64,000 nt of DNA from Zeimonas arvi (GTDB taxonomy: Bacteria > Pseudomonadota > Gammaproteobacteria > Burkholderiales > Burkholderiaceae_E): the NCBI RefSeq assembly GCF_008039575.1, contig NZ_VDUY01000001.1, forward strand, positions 682,001 through 746,000, read 5' to 3'. A program made the position numbers and the translations under genes. The notes below the pieces were generated by a model that did not search any database, was not told where the DNA came from, and was given only the letters and a program-made list of their open reading frames with translations. Below, in pieces: positions 21,185 to 30,309 of this stretch (position 1 is the first letter of the stretch; every line of letters starts with the position of its first letter).

Positions 21185-21438
21185 CCCGCAACGGCTTCAT
21201 CCTGCTGATGCTGACCACGGTGGTCGCGATCTTCATCGGCGCCACCGTCGCCGAGCGCTACACCGACGAAGGCTTCGGCAGGACCCTGGTGGTGGGCGCG
21301 ATCGCCGCGGCGATCGTGTTCCCGGTTTCCTGGCTGGCCGAGAAGTTCGGCCTGGTCAAGGGCAAGTTCGATCCCTCCAAGCTCGGAGCGCCGCAGGACG
21401 GCGAAGGCCGCGACCCTCGCGGCGGAGACCAAAAATGA
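21181..21438 (+). CDS. Small two-helix membrane protein inside the pnt operon, function unknown
   Basis: The 85-aa product has a first hydrophobic span (GFILLMLTTVVAIFIGATVA), a second (TLVVGAIAAAIVFPVSWLAE) and a short polar tail ending GEGRDPRGGDQK. It overlaps pntAB at its start and pntB at its end, each by an ATGA junction, so it is made with the transhydrogenase subunits. It is not one of the canonical Pnt subunits. I do not recognise a named family. A role in assembly or as an accessory subunit is inference from position alone. Confidence 0.8.
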   Translation: MTRNGFILLMLTTVVAIFIGATVAERYTDEGFGRTLVVGAIAAAIVFPVSWLAEKFGLVKGKFDPSKLGAPQDGEGRDPRGGDQK

Positions 21439-22865
21439 GCCTGAATCTCGTCGTACTTCTTTATCTCGTCGCCTCGATCTGCTTCATCCAGGCCCTCAAG
21501 GGGCTGTCGCATCCGACCACCTCGCGGCTTGGCAACACCTTCGGCATGGTCGGCATGGCGATCGCCGTGCTCACCACGATCGCGCTGATCGTCAAGCTCT
21601 CGGGCGACGCCGGCGCGCTTGGGCTGGGCTGGGTCGTGCTGGGCGTCGCCATCGGCGGCACCGCGGGCACGCTCATGGCCAAGCGGGTCGAGATGACCAA
21701 GATGCCCGAGCTGGTCGCCTTCATGCACTCGATGATCGGCCTGGCCGCGGTGTTCATCGCGATCGCCGCGGTGGCCGAGCCCTGGGCCTTCGGCATCGCC
21801 GGGAAGGGCCAGCCGATCCCGCTCGGCAACCGGCTCGAACTGTTCATCGGCACCTTCGTCGGCGCGATCACCTTCTCGGGCTCGGTGATCGCCTTCGGAA
21901 AGCTCTCGGGCAAGTACAAGTTCCGCCTGTTCCAGGGCGCGCCGGTGGTGTTCGCCGGCCAGCACATGCTGAACCTGGCGCTTGCGCTGGCCATGCTGGG
22001 CTTCGGCCTGTGGTTCTTCCTGACCCAGCAATGGACCCCGTTCTGGATCATGACCATCCTGGCCTTCGTGCTGGGCGTGCTGATCATCATCCCGATCGGC
22101 GGCGCCGACATGCCGGTGGTGGTGTCGATGCTGAACAGCTACTCGGGCTGGGCGGCGGCCGGCATCGGCTTCTCGCTCAACAACAGCATGCTGATCATCG
22201 CCGGCTCGCTGGTCGGCTCCTCGGGCGCCATCCTCTCGTACATCATGTGCAAGGCGATGAACCGCTCGTTCTTCAACGTGATCCTGGGCGGCTTCGGCGG
22301 CGACGCCGGCGCCGGAGCGGCGGGCGGCGCCATCGAACAGCGCCCGGTCAAGTCGGGTTCGTCCGACGACGCGGCCTTCCTGCTCTCGAACGCCGACAGC
22401 GTGATCATCGTGCCGGGCTATGGCCTGGCGGTGGCGCGCGCCCAGCATCCGCTGAAGGAGCTCACCGACAAGCTGATCGAGCGCGGCATTTCGGTCAAGT
22501 ACGCGATCCACCCCGTGGCGGGGCGCATGCCCGGCCACATGAACGTGCTGCTGGCCGAGGCCGAGGTGCCCTACGACCAGGTCTTCGAGATGGAAGACAT
22601 CAACAGCGAGTTCGGCGACACCGACGTGGTGCTGGTGCTGGGCGCCAACGACGTGGTGAACCCGGCCGCCAAGGACCCGAAGTCGCCGATCGCCGGCATG
22701 CCGATCCTCGAGGCCTACAAGGCCCGCCAGGTCATCGTGAACAAGCGCTCGATGGCCTCCGGCTATGCCGGCCTGGACAACGAGCTGTTCTACATGGACA
22801 AGACCATGATGGTCTTCGGCGACGCCAAGAAGGTGGTCGAGGACATGGTCAAGGCGATCGACTGA
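21435..22865 (+). CDS. pntB: NAD(P) transhydrogenase subunit beta
   Basis: PntB contains about nine membrane helices of domain II and the NADP(H)-binding domain III. The 476-aa protein shows LYLVASICFIQALKGLSHPTT, the conserved GGADMPVVVSMLNSYSGWAAAGIGF, and the NADP-binding segment DSVIIVPGYGLAVARAQHPLKEL. It ends with HMNVLLAEAEVPYDQVFEMEDIN and DVVLVLGANDVVNPAAKDPKSPIAGMPI. The enzyme uses the proton gradient to drive NADPH formation. Length is normal for the beta subunit. Confidence 0.96.
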   Translation: MSLNLVVLLYLVASICFIQALKGLSHPTTSRLGNTFGMVGMAIAVLTTIALIVKLSGDAGALGLGWVVLGVAIGGTAGTLMAKRVEMTKMPELVAFMHSMIGLAAVFIAIAAVAEPWAFGIAGKGQPIPLGNRLELFIGTFVGAITFSGSVIAFGKLSGKYKFRLFQGAPVVFAGQHMLNLALALAMLGFGLWFFLTQQWTPFWIMTILAFVLGVLIIIPIGGADMPVVVSMLNSYSGWAAAGIGFSLNNSMLIIAGSLVGSSGAILSYIMCKAMNRSFFNVILGGFGGDAGAGAAGGAIEQRPVKSGSSDDAAFLLSNADSVIIVPGYGLAVARAQHPLKELTDKLIERGISVKYAIHPVAGRMPGHMNVLLAEAEVPYDQVFEMEDINSEFGDTDVVLVLGANDVVNPAAKDPKSPIAGMPILEAYKARQVIVNKRSMASGYAGLDNELFYMDKTMMVFGDAKKVVEDMVKAID

Positions 22866-22890
22866 CGGGCGCAGCCAGTATCATCGGCCG

Positions 22891-23544
22891 ATGATCTGGC
22901 TGTTCTCCGACATCTTCGCGACCTTCTTCCTGGGCTCCTTCGTGAGCCTGATCACCATCATCAACCCGCCGTCGGCGATCCCGCTGTTCACGTCGCTGAG
23001 CACGCAGCTCGACGACGCCGAAACCGAGAAGCTCGCGCGCCGCGGCGCGCTCTACGCCTTCGCGATCCTCACCGTCAGCCTGTTCGCCGGCAGCCTGATC
23101 CTGAGCACCTTCGGGATCTCCTACGGCGCGCTGCGGATCGCCGGCGGGATCGTGGTCGCGCTGCTGGGCCACAGCATGCTCTTCGGACGCGAACAGGTCC
23201 GCAGCGGCCCGGCCGTCGAGCAGCCCCACAATCCGGCCTTCTTTCCGCTGGCGCTGCCGGGCCTGAGCGGCCCGGGCACGATCGCGGTGGTGATCGGCAT
23301 CTCCACCGAGATCCGGGAACTGGGCGGCTGGGGCGGCGTGGCGATCGCCGGCGCCGGCACCGTGGCCGCGATGGCGGCCACCTGCCTGCTGATCTGGCTC
23401 ACGCTGCGCAGCGCCCGGCAGATTTCGAATAGACTGGGGCGCAGCGGAATCGACGCGATGACTCGCCTGATGGGCTTCCTGCTGATCTGCATCGGCGTGC
23501 AGTTCATCGCCTCGGGCATCCGCACCTTCGTTTCGGGAATCTGA
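22891..23544 (+). CDS. MarC family integral membrane protein
   Basis: The 217-aa protein has six hydrophobic segments and the MarC motifs INPPSAIPLFTSLS near the N-terminus and FFPLALPGLSGPGTIAVVI in the middle. MarC proteins were named from the mar locus, but their transported substrate is unsettled. The ATG at 22891 lacks a Shine-Dalgarno sequence, while TATCAT (22879-22884) ends six bases before it, so it may be read from a leaderless transcript separate from pnt. The next gene starts four bases after its stop. Confidence 0.9.
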   Translation: MIWLFSDIFATFFLGSFVSLITIINPPSAIPLFTSLSTQLDDAETEKLARRGALYAFAILTVSLFAGSLILSTFGISYGALRIAGGIVVALLGHSMLFGREQVRSGPAVEQPHNPAFFPLALPGLSGPGTIAVVIGISTEIRELGGWGGVAIAGAGTVAAMAATCLLIWLTLRSARQISNRLGRSGIDAMTRLMGFLLICIGVQFIASGIRTFVSGI

Positions 23545-23547
23545 AGC

Positions 23548-23895
23548 ATGAGCAACGCGGTCACCCTCCGCACACCGGAGCACGAGTCGCTTCGCAGGTA
23601 CGCGATGCTGGGCTATGCCATGCACCTTTTCGGCCTGGTCTCGATCATCGGCTTCGTGGTGGGCCTGATCATCACCTGGATCAAGCGCGACGATGCCGCC
23701 GGCACCGTCTACTACAGCCACTTCGCCTGGCAGAGCCGCTCGTTCTGGTGGTTCCTGCTGTGGTTCGTGCTGCTGCTGGTGCCGACCTTCATCACCGTCG
23801 GCTTCGTTCCGTTCTTCGTGATCGCCCAGGTCTGGTTCGGCTACAGGATGATCAAGGGATGGATGCGACTGAACGAGGATCGCGAGATCCGCTGA
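23548..23895 (+). CDS. DUF4870-like small membrane protein
   Basis: The 115-aa product has three membrane spans: MHLFGLVSIIGFVVGLIITWI, FWWFLLWFVLLLVPTFITVGF and FFVIAQVWFGYRMIKGW. The segment YYSHFAWQSRSFWW between the first two fits the DUF4870 pattern of short membrane proteins without known function. It starts four bases after marC and overlaps the next gene by 37 bases in a different frame, suggesting a three-gene transcription unit. Confidence 0.82.
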   Translation: MSNAVTLRTPEHESLRRYAMLGYAMHLFGLVSIIGFVVGLIITWIKRDDAAGTVYYSHFAWQSRSFWWFLLWFVLLLVPTFITVGFVPFFVIAQVWFGYRMIKGWMRLNEDREIR

Positions 23896-24581
23896 GACCG
23901 GACCGCCGGCGACTTCTGCTCGCCGGGCTGGCCGTGCTGCCGGCGGCCTGCGCCACGCCCGTGCCGATGCTGCCCCCGCCCGCGGTGGCGCCGCCGCTGC
24001 CGCAGGTGAAGCTCGGCCAGCGCTGGCGCTACGAGACCGTGGACCTGTATCGCGGGGAAGTCGTGGGCGAGCTGCGGGCGCAGGTCACGAGCCTGGACCC
24101 GCTGGTGGTCGCGCTCGCCGACGCGCGCGGCGCGCCGGCAGGCGAAGAGCGCTGGGCGCGCCCCTGGGACGTGCTGGTGGAGCCGGCCTACGACCTGCCG
24201 CAGCACTTCGAGACGCCGGTGCCGCTGCTGCCCGACCGGCTGGAGCCCGGCGCCGGCCGCGACGACGCGACCTGGTACCGGATTCCCGACTCGAGCTTCC
24301 GGCTGTACTGGCGCCAGCGACTGCGCGCGATCGGCTGGGAGCGGGTACGGGTGCCGGCCGGCGAGTTCGTCGCGCTGCGGGTGCAGCGCTACATCGATTT
24401 TCGGCACTGGGACACCTGGCGCGAGCAGCCCTGGCGGATCGACACGCTGTGGCACGCCCCCGAGGTGGGCCGCTGGGTCCAGCGGGAATGGACCGGCGAG
24501 TACCGCTGGCCGGGCCGCCGGCCGGTCACCGCGTACGAGGACCGGATCCGGTGGCGGCTGGTGGAGTGGGCAGCGGGCTGA
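23859..24581 (+). CDS. Predicted lipoprotein of unknown function
   Basis: The 240-aa protein begins with basic residues RPDRRRLLLAGLAVLPAAC, an export signal with a lipobox (LPAAC, cysteine about residue 31). The double arginine suggests possible Tat export. The mature part is rich in Trp, Arg and Tyr (WRYETVDLYRGEVVGELRAQV; RWVQREWTGEYRW), like small envelope beta-sandwich proteins, with no motif I can name. The start at ATG 23859 lies within the preceding gene in another frame, preceded by AAGGG. The end is six bases from the convergent pilY1 stop. Confidence 0.75.
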   Translation: MDATERGSRDPLRPDRRRLLLAGLAVLPAACATPVPMLPPPAVAPPLPQVKLGQRWRYETVDLYRGEVVGELRAQVTSLDPLVVALADARGAPAGEERWARPWDVLVEPAYDLPQHFETPVPLLPDRLEPGAGRDDATWYRIPDSSFRLYWRQRLRAIGWERVRVPAGEFVALRVQRYIDFRHWDTWREQPWRIDTLWHAPEVGRWVQREWTGEYRWPGRRPVTAYEDRIRWRLVEWAAG

Positions 24582-24587
24582 ACCGGT

Positions 24588-27500
24588 TCAGCGCTCGGTT
24601 TCCGGGTACCAGTACAGGCGCTTGCGTTTCGGCGGCACCGTGATCGGCACTTTCGATCCCTCGATGCCGGACTTCTTGGTATTGAAACCGCCGATGATGA
24701 AGGGCACCAGGCGGGTGCCGGTGGTCCCGTCCGGCTTCACGTAGGTCACCGCCACGTTGCCGGTCACCGGGCTCGGCGGAAGGCCACCGCCCAGCAGGAC
24801 CTGCGACTTCGGCGTCTTGCACATCAGCGGCACGCCGTAGACCTTGGCCTCGCCGAGGTTGCCGTTGCAGGAGTTGCCCGTGGAGGAACTCGGCCTGTTG
24901 GTGCTGAAGTAGGTCACTCCGCCCGCGGTGACCGGCGAGTTCACCACCTTCTCGCCTGCCGGGTCCAGGGCGACGTAGCATCCTCGCACTGCGGAAGGGG
25001 TGGTGAAGCTCGACTGCGTCACCACGTCGGTGATCGAGATCGGCGTGAAGGTCGCGGGCAGGCCCTTGGCGGGGTTGTCGTCGAACAGGCTGAAGAAGCG
25101 TTCGTCGGTCGAGGCGTCCAGCGGCTTCTCGCGGTCGCCGGTGCCGACCAGCACCACCGCGTAGTTCTTCGTGACCACCACGTCCGGCGCATAGAAGATC
25201 TTGCGCGCCCCGAGGCTGGCGAAGGTCTTCATCGCCCAGACCCCGGTTCCGCTGGTGGTGCCCGCCTCGAAATCGATCCGGTAGACGTTGCCGCCCAGGT
25301 CGGCGGCATAGCCGCGGTCGACCAGGCCGTCGTAGTCGGTGTCGACCAGTGCGATGTCGGCCACGACGGGACGCGCGGTGGGGAAGTTGGCGAGCACCGT
25401 GCCGGTCTCGGCGTCGAGCACGAGGACCGCATTGCCCATCGTCACCGCGCCCTGCGGCTCCGCGTCCTCGGCGGCTGCGTCGTAGCCGGCGCCCATCACC
25501 AGGACCGGGTTGCTGTAGCCCTTCACCTTGGCCACGCGCGCCTCGGACCAGGTCTGGCCCAGCACGGGGATGTCGGCGTTGGTCTTCTTCCAGCGGAACT
25601 TCGGCGCGGTCGGGTCGGTGACGTCGAAGGAGTAGAGGGCCCGCCCGCCGCGGCGCATCGCGGCGTACAGGTAGACCTTGTCGGTATCGCCGTTGGCGTC
25701 GATCTTCTGGTAGAAGCTCAGCGGCCCGTCGAAGAAGTATCCGCGCGGCGTCGCGGTGCCCCCGAGCGGTGTCGTCGAGAGGCGGATCTTCGGGTCGTTG
25801 TCGCGCAGGCGCTTGAGCTTGTCGAAGCCCTCGGTGGGAACGAAGCTCCAGTACTCGCCTCCGGCAATGGTTCCGTCCGGTCCTGCCTGCGTCTGGTTGC
25901 CGTTCACCGCGTGCAGCATCCCGTCGTTGGCGCCGTAGAAGACCACCACGCCCTTGCTGCCGCCATAGTTCACCACCACCGGTCGGGAGTGCAGGACATC
26001 GCCGTGCACCGAGGGCCGGATCCAGCGAGCGCTGCTGGCGCCCAGCTCGTCGCCTGCGTTGTCCTTGCCGCGGACCCAGTCGATCAGGGCGGCCCGGTCG
26101 GTCGCGTCGGCAACGCCGAGCGCTGCCTGCGTGATCCCGCTGTTCGACGAACCGAACACCGTGCCGGTGGCCGACCCGAGCGTGGAATCGCCCGCGCATC
26201 CGGTGCAGGTGAACACCCTGCGGTTCGGGCCGGAAGTCGACGTCGCGTAGGCCTCGCGCAAGCGCTGCGCCGCGCCGCCCTTCTCGACCACCTGCCCGTC
26301 CGGCGCGTCGCTGGCCGACGGCGGCGTGCCCATCTGCTCGCTCGCCCAGAAGGTGCTGTTCGTGGTCCAGAACGAGACCGCGCTGGGCGCGAAGAAGCCG
26401 GTGGCCGGGTTGATCGCCGGGTTGCCGGCGCCGTCCGCGAGCTGCAACGAGTCCGTGGCCGCGTCGTAGGCGAACTGGTACTGCTTCAGGTTGCCCCGCC
26501 AGCGCGGCGCTGCGGTGGCGTCCGGCCGGAACAGACCCATGAAGATCTGGTTCAGGTAGGTGCCCCGGCTGTTGACCGACACCGGCAGGCTCGCCGACAC
26601 GAAGGCGCTGTCGACGTCGGCCAGCTCCTGGAAGATGTCGAGCAGCGCCGTGGTCAGCTGGTCGGCGCTGCGCGCCTCGTGGAAGTCGCCGCCGCCCTGC
26701 TGGGCCATCGCGCGCAGGAAGTTCAGGTACTGGGCGTCGTTCTTTGCGCCGTCGGTCACGCCGACCGTGTAGGTCGTGATCATCTGGGCGCCTTCCTTGG
26801 TGCTCAGGTCGGCGCTGGCCATGAACTTGGTGTACTCGTCTGCGTAGTTGGCCTGGTCGCTGTTCTTGATGTAGCCGGAGGCGTAGGTGAGCATGGTCGT
26901 GTCGCCGCCCAGGCCAGCGAGCAGCGACTCCGGCTTCGTTCCGCCGACCGGGTCGCCGGGCGAACCGTTGCCGATGAAGATCACGTAGTTTCGGCTGCAG
27001 GAGCCGGCCGCGGGCGACACGTACTTGCCTCCGGAGAAGGCCCGGCCGTCGACCCGCCACATGTCCGAGGCCTTCAGCTGGTCCCCCGCGAAGGGCGCGG
27101 CGCCCGCGTAGTACAGGTAGGCCTCGTGCAGCGCCTTGGCGAAGGCCGGGCTGTCGCTCTTGTCGGCCGGATGCGAGATCGCGCGGATCCGCGCCTTCAT
27201 GTTCGCCTTCTCGGTCGCGGTCACCGGCACGATCGCGATCCTGGGGTAGCCGCCGTCCACCTTGGCCCCCGACGAGCTGAACATCATCAGGCCGACGTTG
27301 TACAGCGCCTCGCCGGTCGGGCCGGTCGGGAGCGCGTCGATCACGTTGTGCAGCGCGCACTTCTCGAGACCGACCTTGGCCGTCGTCTCGGCCGGCCCCT
27401 CCGCCGTCAGGACGCCGTTCTCCTTGTACTTGCAGTTGTGGACCAGCGAGGACTGCCAGTTCGCCGAGTTGTCGAGGACGAGCAGCACGTTCGGCCGGTC

Positions 27501-27629
27501 GGTGCCGCCCACGTTGGCCGAGTAGATGTCGATGTCCTCGGCGCGCGCGCTGCCCGCCGCCGCGACGAGCGCCAGCGCGCCGCACGATGCCATCGTGCCT
27601 GCCAGCCACCTGTGCAGCGATCGGCTCAT
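24588..27629 (-). CDS. pilY1: PilY1/PilC-type pilus tip adhesin
   Basis: The 1013-aa protein has a signal peptide ending SARAED and an N-terminal von Willebrand A-like domain. The MIDAS-type motif reads DNSAN (residues about 53-57), so the third ligand is Asn rather than Ser. The C-terminal half is a PilC beta-propeller (SVHGDVLHSRPVVVNYGG; YGANDGMLHAVNG) with a calcium-loop-like segment DTDYDGLVDRGYAADLGGN, as in Pseudomonas PilY1. PilY1 sits at the pilus tip, aids pilus extension and adhesion and can carry surface sensing. GAGGGAATC precedes the ATG. It is the last gene of the minor-pilin operon. Confidence 0.93.
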   Translation of the reverse strand: MSRSLHRWLAGTMASCGALALVAAAGSARAEDIDIYSANVGGTDRPNVLLVLDNSANWQSSLVHNCKYKENGVLTAEGPAETTAKVGLEKCALHNVIDALPTGPTGEALYNVGLMMFSSSGAKVDGGYPRIAIVPVTATEKANMKARIRAISHPADKSDSPAFAKALHEAYLYYAGAAPFAGDQLKASDMWRVDGRAFSGGKYVSPAAGSCSRNYVIFIGNGSPGDPVGGTKPESLLAGLGGDTTMLTYASGYIKNSDQANYADEYTKFMASADLSTKEGAQMITTYTVGVTDGAKNDAQYLNFLRAMAQQGGGDFHEARSADQLTTALLDIFQELADVDSAFVSASLPVSVNSRGTYLNQIFMGLFRPDATAAPRWRGNLKQYQFAYDAATDSLQLADGAGNPAINPATGFFAPSAVSFWTTNSTFWASEQMGTPPSASDAPDGQVVEKGGAAQRLREAYATSTSGPNRRVFTCTGCAGDSTLGSATGTVFGSSNSGITQAALGVADATDRAALIDWVRGKDNAGDELGASSARWIRPSVHGDVLHSRPVVVNYGGSKGVVVFYGANDGMLHAVNGNQTQAGPDGTIAGGEYWSFVPTEGFDKLKRLRDNDPKIRLSTTPLGGTATPRGYFFDGPLSFYQKIDANGDTDKVYLYAAMRRGGRALYSFDVTDPTAPKFRWKKTNADIPVLGQTWSEARVAKVKGYSNPVLVMGAGYDAAAEDAEPQGAVTMGNAVLVLDAETGTVLANFPTARPVVADIALVDTDYDGLVDRGYAADLGGNVYRIDFEAGTTSGTGVWAMKTFASLGARKIFYAPDVVVTKNYAVVLVGTGDREKPLDASTDERFFSLFDDNPAKGLPATFTPISITDVVTQSSFTTPSAVRGCYVALDPAGEKVVNSPVTAGGVTYFSTNRPSSSTGNSCNGNLGEAKVYGVPLMCKTPKSQVLLGGGLPPSPVTGNVAVTYVKPDGTTGTRLVPFIIGGFNTKKSGIEGSKVPITVPPKRKRLYWYPETER

Positions 27630-27639
27630 GATTCCCTCG

Positions 27640-28212
27640 TCAGTTGCAGAAGTTTTCCGAATCGGTCTCGAGGATCCGCACGCCCACGCCCTGGTTCAGC
27701 GCGACCTGCACGCCGGTGTTCGGCTCCGCGACCTGGGCGCGGATCAGCCACTCGGAGTTCGCGCACATCGACTTGCCCGCCTCGGCGGCCGCATCGGCGC
27801 TGTCGATGCCGGCGGTGCGCGCCACGCCGGAGCCCATGCAGGCCAGGTCGGCCTCGAGGCTCGCGTCGAGCTCGGTCATCCTGATCGGCGCCACCTTCCG
27901 GCAGGCCGGCGCGGGCTGCAGGACCGGCTGCAGGTCGACCAGGCCGTCGCCGTCGATGTCGATGTCGACCGGCGCCGCCGCGACGGCGACGGGATCGGTC
28001 GTGAACAGCGTGTCGCCGATCGTCCGGTCGATCGCGGCCTGCACCGCCGCCTGCGCCTCCTGGCGGGCCTCGGTGTTGCCCACCACCCGGACGTTGGCGG
28101 TGCCTGCGTTGAAGGCCGACACCGAAAGGAAGGTGATCGCGGCCAGCAGGATCAGGGCGATCAGCAGGGAGACGCCGCGCTGGCGCGCGCGCAGGTGAAC
28201 GCCCGGCTTCAT
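27640..28212 (-). CDS. pilX: Type IV pilus minor pilin PilX
   Basis: The 190-aa protein has a basic leader and prepilin cleavage region RQRGVSLLIALILLAAITFL. Processing after Gly gives VSLL as the mature N-terminus, and the fifth residue is not Glu, as is typical of PilX/GspK-type pilins. The C-terminal domain contains several cysteines and ends NFCN. Its ATG overlaps the pilW stop (ATGA) and its stop lies ten bases before pilY1, so it is part of the tip-priming complex with PilV, PilW and PilY1. Confidence 0.88.
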   Translation of the reverse strand: MKPGVHLRARQRGVSLLIALILLAAITFLSVSAFNAGTANVRVVGNTEARQEAQAAVQAAIDRTIGDTLFTTDPVAVAAAPVDIDIDGDGLVDLQPVLQPAPACRKVAPIRMTELDASLEADLACMGSGVARTAGIDSADAAAEAGKSMCANSEWLIRAQVAEPNTGVQVALNQGVGVRILETDSENFCN

Positions 28213-29228
28213 AGCTCCCTCCGCCCCGCCGGGTTGTTCAGGCGGACCACCGTGGCATAGACCCTGCGCTTGAAGCCGTCGTTGAAGGGCCCGACCGTGC
28301 CTGCCAGCCCGAGGTCGTAGACCTTGGTGTCCTGGTAGCCGGCAGTGGCCTCGGTGGTCCGCGACAGCACGTACAGGCGGACCGCCATCACGTTGTTCCA
28401 GTCGCTGGTCCCGGGCAAGGCGTCGACGGTGAGCCGCCACGCGTCGGGAGAGCCGTCATTGTCGGTGTCGAAGCCCAGGTCCAGGCCGATCGCCTCGATG
28501 CCCTCGACCAGTGTGTCCAGCCGCAGCGCGCCGCCCGCCATCTCCACCCGCTTCAGCGACGGAATCGTGTCGGCTCCGCAGTTGCTGCACGAGGCGATGA
28601 AATACGTGCGCTGCATGATCCGGCGCACCGGCGCCAGGGTGGCGCAGTCGAGACTGCGAAGCGTGAAGCTCGAGGCAGCGCCGTCGATCTCCAGCGGCGT
28701 GCCGATCGGGTCGCTCTTGCAGGCGGAGACCTGCACGTAGTCATTGCCTGCGGCCACCGCCGCCGGCGCGATCGCGCTCGTGGACAGGCGACGGATCGCG
28801 AGAGCGGGCGACGCGAAGTTCAGGCTGGAAACCGGGCCCGCAGCGCGGTCCGAAAGGCAGGCCTGCGCGGCGTAGATCGCCTGCATCGGCACGGGCACCC
28901 GCAACGGACTCTCGCTCCAGCCGAGCTGCGCGGCGTCGACCGCGCAGGCCGACGGTGTCGCATACGTGGCGCCGTCAATCTGCACCTCGCCAAAGAAACC
29001 GGCGACCCGCAGCTCCTCGGACAACAGCTCCACCGCATAGCGGCCGCTCTCGATCTGTCTGTTGGACCGGTCGAGCTCGGTGCGCGCCCGGCTGCTGTTC
29101 ACGAACACACCGACGAGCGCCGCAGTGATCGCCAGCGCGATCGCCGACGCGATCATGAGCTCGACGAGCGTCAGGCCGAGCTGCGTGTTCCTGCCGCGCA
29201 TCGCGCGAAGCGGCCTTCCCTTGCGCAT
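28209..29228 (-). CDS. pilW: Type IV pilus minor pilin PilW
   Basis: The 339-aa protein has a class III prepilin signal QLGLTLVELMIASAIALAITAALVG, with cleavage after Gly and Glu at position five. A large C-terminal domain with paired cysteines (ASCSNCGAD) and a DTDNDGSPD stretch follows. Length fits PilW. GGGAG lies eight bases before ATG 29228, and two bases separate it from the pilV stop. In other species PilW works with PilV, PilX and PilY1 to start pilus assembly. Confidence 0.88.
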   Translation of the reverse strand: MRKGRPLRAMRGRNTQLGLTLVELMIASAIALAITAALVGVFVNSSRARTELDRSNRQIESGRYAVELLSEELRVAGFFGEVQIDGATYATPSACAVDAAQLGWSESPLRVPVPMQAIYAAQACLSDRAAGPVSSLNFASPALAIRRLSTSAIAPAAVAAGNDYVQVSACKSDPIGTPLEIDGAASSFTLRSLDCATLAPVRRIMQRTYFIASCSNCGADTIPSLKRVEMAGGALRLDTLVEGIEAIGLDLGFDTDNDGSPDAWRLTVDALPGTSDWNNVMAVRLYVLSRTTEATAGYQDTKVYDLGLAGTVGPFNDGFKRRVYATVVRLNNPAGRREL

Positions 29229-29230
29229 GC

Positions 29231-29788
29231 TCAGGCTCCCAGGTCCGGGACGACGACGACGGTGGTGACTGCCCGCCGCAGGCCCTCGTCGCCGTACTGG
29301 TTGGCGCCGCAGGCGGTATTGGGCGGTCCGCTCGGCACGACCCCCGCCCAGACGACCGCGATCACGTAGGTATCGACTGCCGGGCTGGTGATGCAGGCGC
29401 GCGCCTGCGTCATCGCGCCGACCGCCGCGCCGCCGGCCGTCTCGCCGGCGCCGCGCAAGTTGTTGCCGATCTCGCAGAGGTCCCTGGCGACCGCGTCGAC
29501 CGCGAGGGTGCAATCCGCGACGGTCCCCGTCCCGATGTCGGCGCCCAGGTAGGACACCGCGTTGGCGCGATTCGCGTTGATCCTGGAAGCGATGTCCTCG
29601 AGCAGCGCCAGCGCCTGCGAGCGCTGGTAGGACTCGGCCTCGACCTGGTAGGAGCGGGCCTGCATACCGATCAGGCCCAGGATACCGACCACCGACACGA
29701 CGATCGCGATGAGCACCTCCAGCAGGGCGAAGCCACCCTGCCGCGTCGACGCGGCGCCTGCGTCCGGCGCGATCCGGCGCGCCCTCAC
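29231..29788 (-). CDS. pilV: Type IV pilus minor pilin PilV
   Basis: The 185-aa protein has a prepilin region TRQGGFALLEVLIAIVVSVVGILGLIGMQ, cleaved after the second Gly, with Glu at mature position five. SYQRSQALALLEDIASRINANR, typical of PilV, follows. The start is GTG 29788 in a GTGA overlap with the fimT stop; the frame is open far upstream but without homology. It is the third gene of the pilin operon. Confidence 0.87.
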   Translation of the reverse strand: MRARRIAPDAGAASTRQGGFALLEVLIAIVVSVVGILGLIGMQARSYQVEAESYQRSQALALLEDIASRINANRANAVSYLGADIGTGTVADCTLAVDAVARDLCEIGNNLRGAGETAGGAAVGAMTQARACITSPAVDTYVIAVVWAGVVPSGPPNTACGANQYGDEGLRRAVTTVVVVPDLGA

Positions 29789-30309
29789 GAACAGCCTCCC
29801 ACGTCGCTGCGGGCGCGGCCCAGCGGGTCGATCGACACGCAGCGCTTCTGGCCGTCGTGCGACAAGGCGGTGGAGTCGAGCTGCACGCGCACCGTCCCCC
29901 CCCCGCCGGCAAGCCTGCCATTGCGGTCGTAGGTCAGCGACGACGGCGCATTCGAGATCGCCAGCGCGCCGCCCGCGGGCGAACGCTGTCGCAGCACCGA
30001 ATTGTCGGCGGCCAGCCGGACCTGCCAACCCGTCGTCCAGTCGGCTCCCGATTGCGGCGACACCGTCACGTTTGCACCCCGCTTGAGCGCCTCGTTGCGC
30101 GCGAGCGAGAGATCGGCCATGAGGTCGAAGGCCGCGGAGCGCAGGCGCTGGGATTCGAGCAGGTCGCGCATGCCCGGCACAGCCACCGACAAGAGGATCG
30201 CCATGATGCTGACGGCGGCCAGCATCTCGACCAGCGTGAAGCCGCCGGCGCGCCGCGCGACGAAGCCGCTGCCGCGGCATGCGAAGTCTCCGGCGCGCAT
30301 CCCGCTCAC
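29785..30309 (-). CDS. fimT: GspH/FimT family minor pilin
   Basis: The 174-aa protein has the prepilin motif RAGGFTLVEMLAAVSIMAILLSVAVPGMRDLL and the GspH/FimT beta-domain (SLARNEALKRGANVTVSP; GWQVRLAAD; LTYDRNGRL). FimT-type pilins can bind DNA and affect natural transformation in some species. A start at GTG 30309 makes a GTGA overlap with the upstream pilin stop; ATG 30300 is the alternative. It ends in CS, with a cysteine pair likely closing the C-terminal loop. Confidence 0.88.
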   Translation of the reverse strand: MSGMRAGDFACRGSGFVARRAGGFTLVEMLAAVSIMAILLSVAVPGMRDLLESQRLRSAAFDLMADLSLARNEALKRGANVTVSPQSGADWTTGWQVRLAADNSVLRQRSPAGGALAISNAPSSLTYDRNGRLAGGGGTVRVQLDSTALSHDGQKRCVSIDPLGRARSDVGGCS

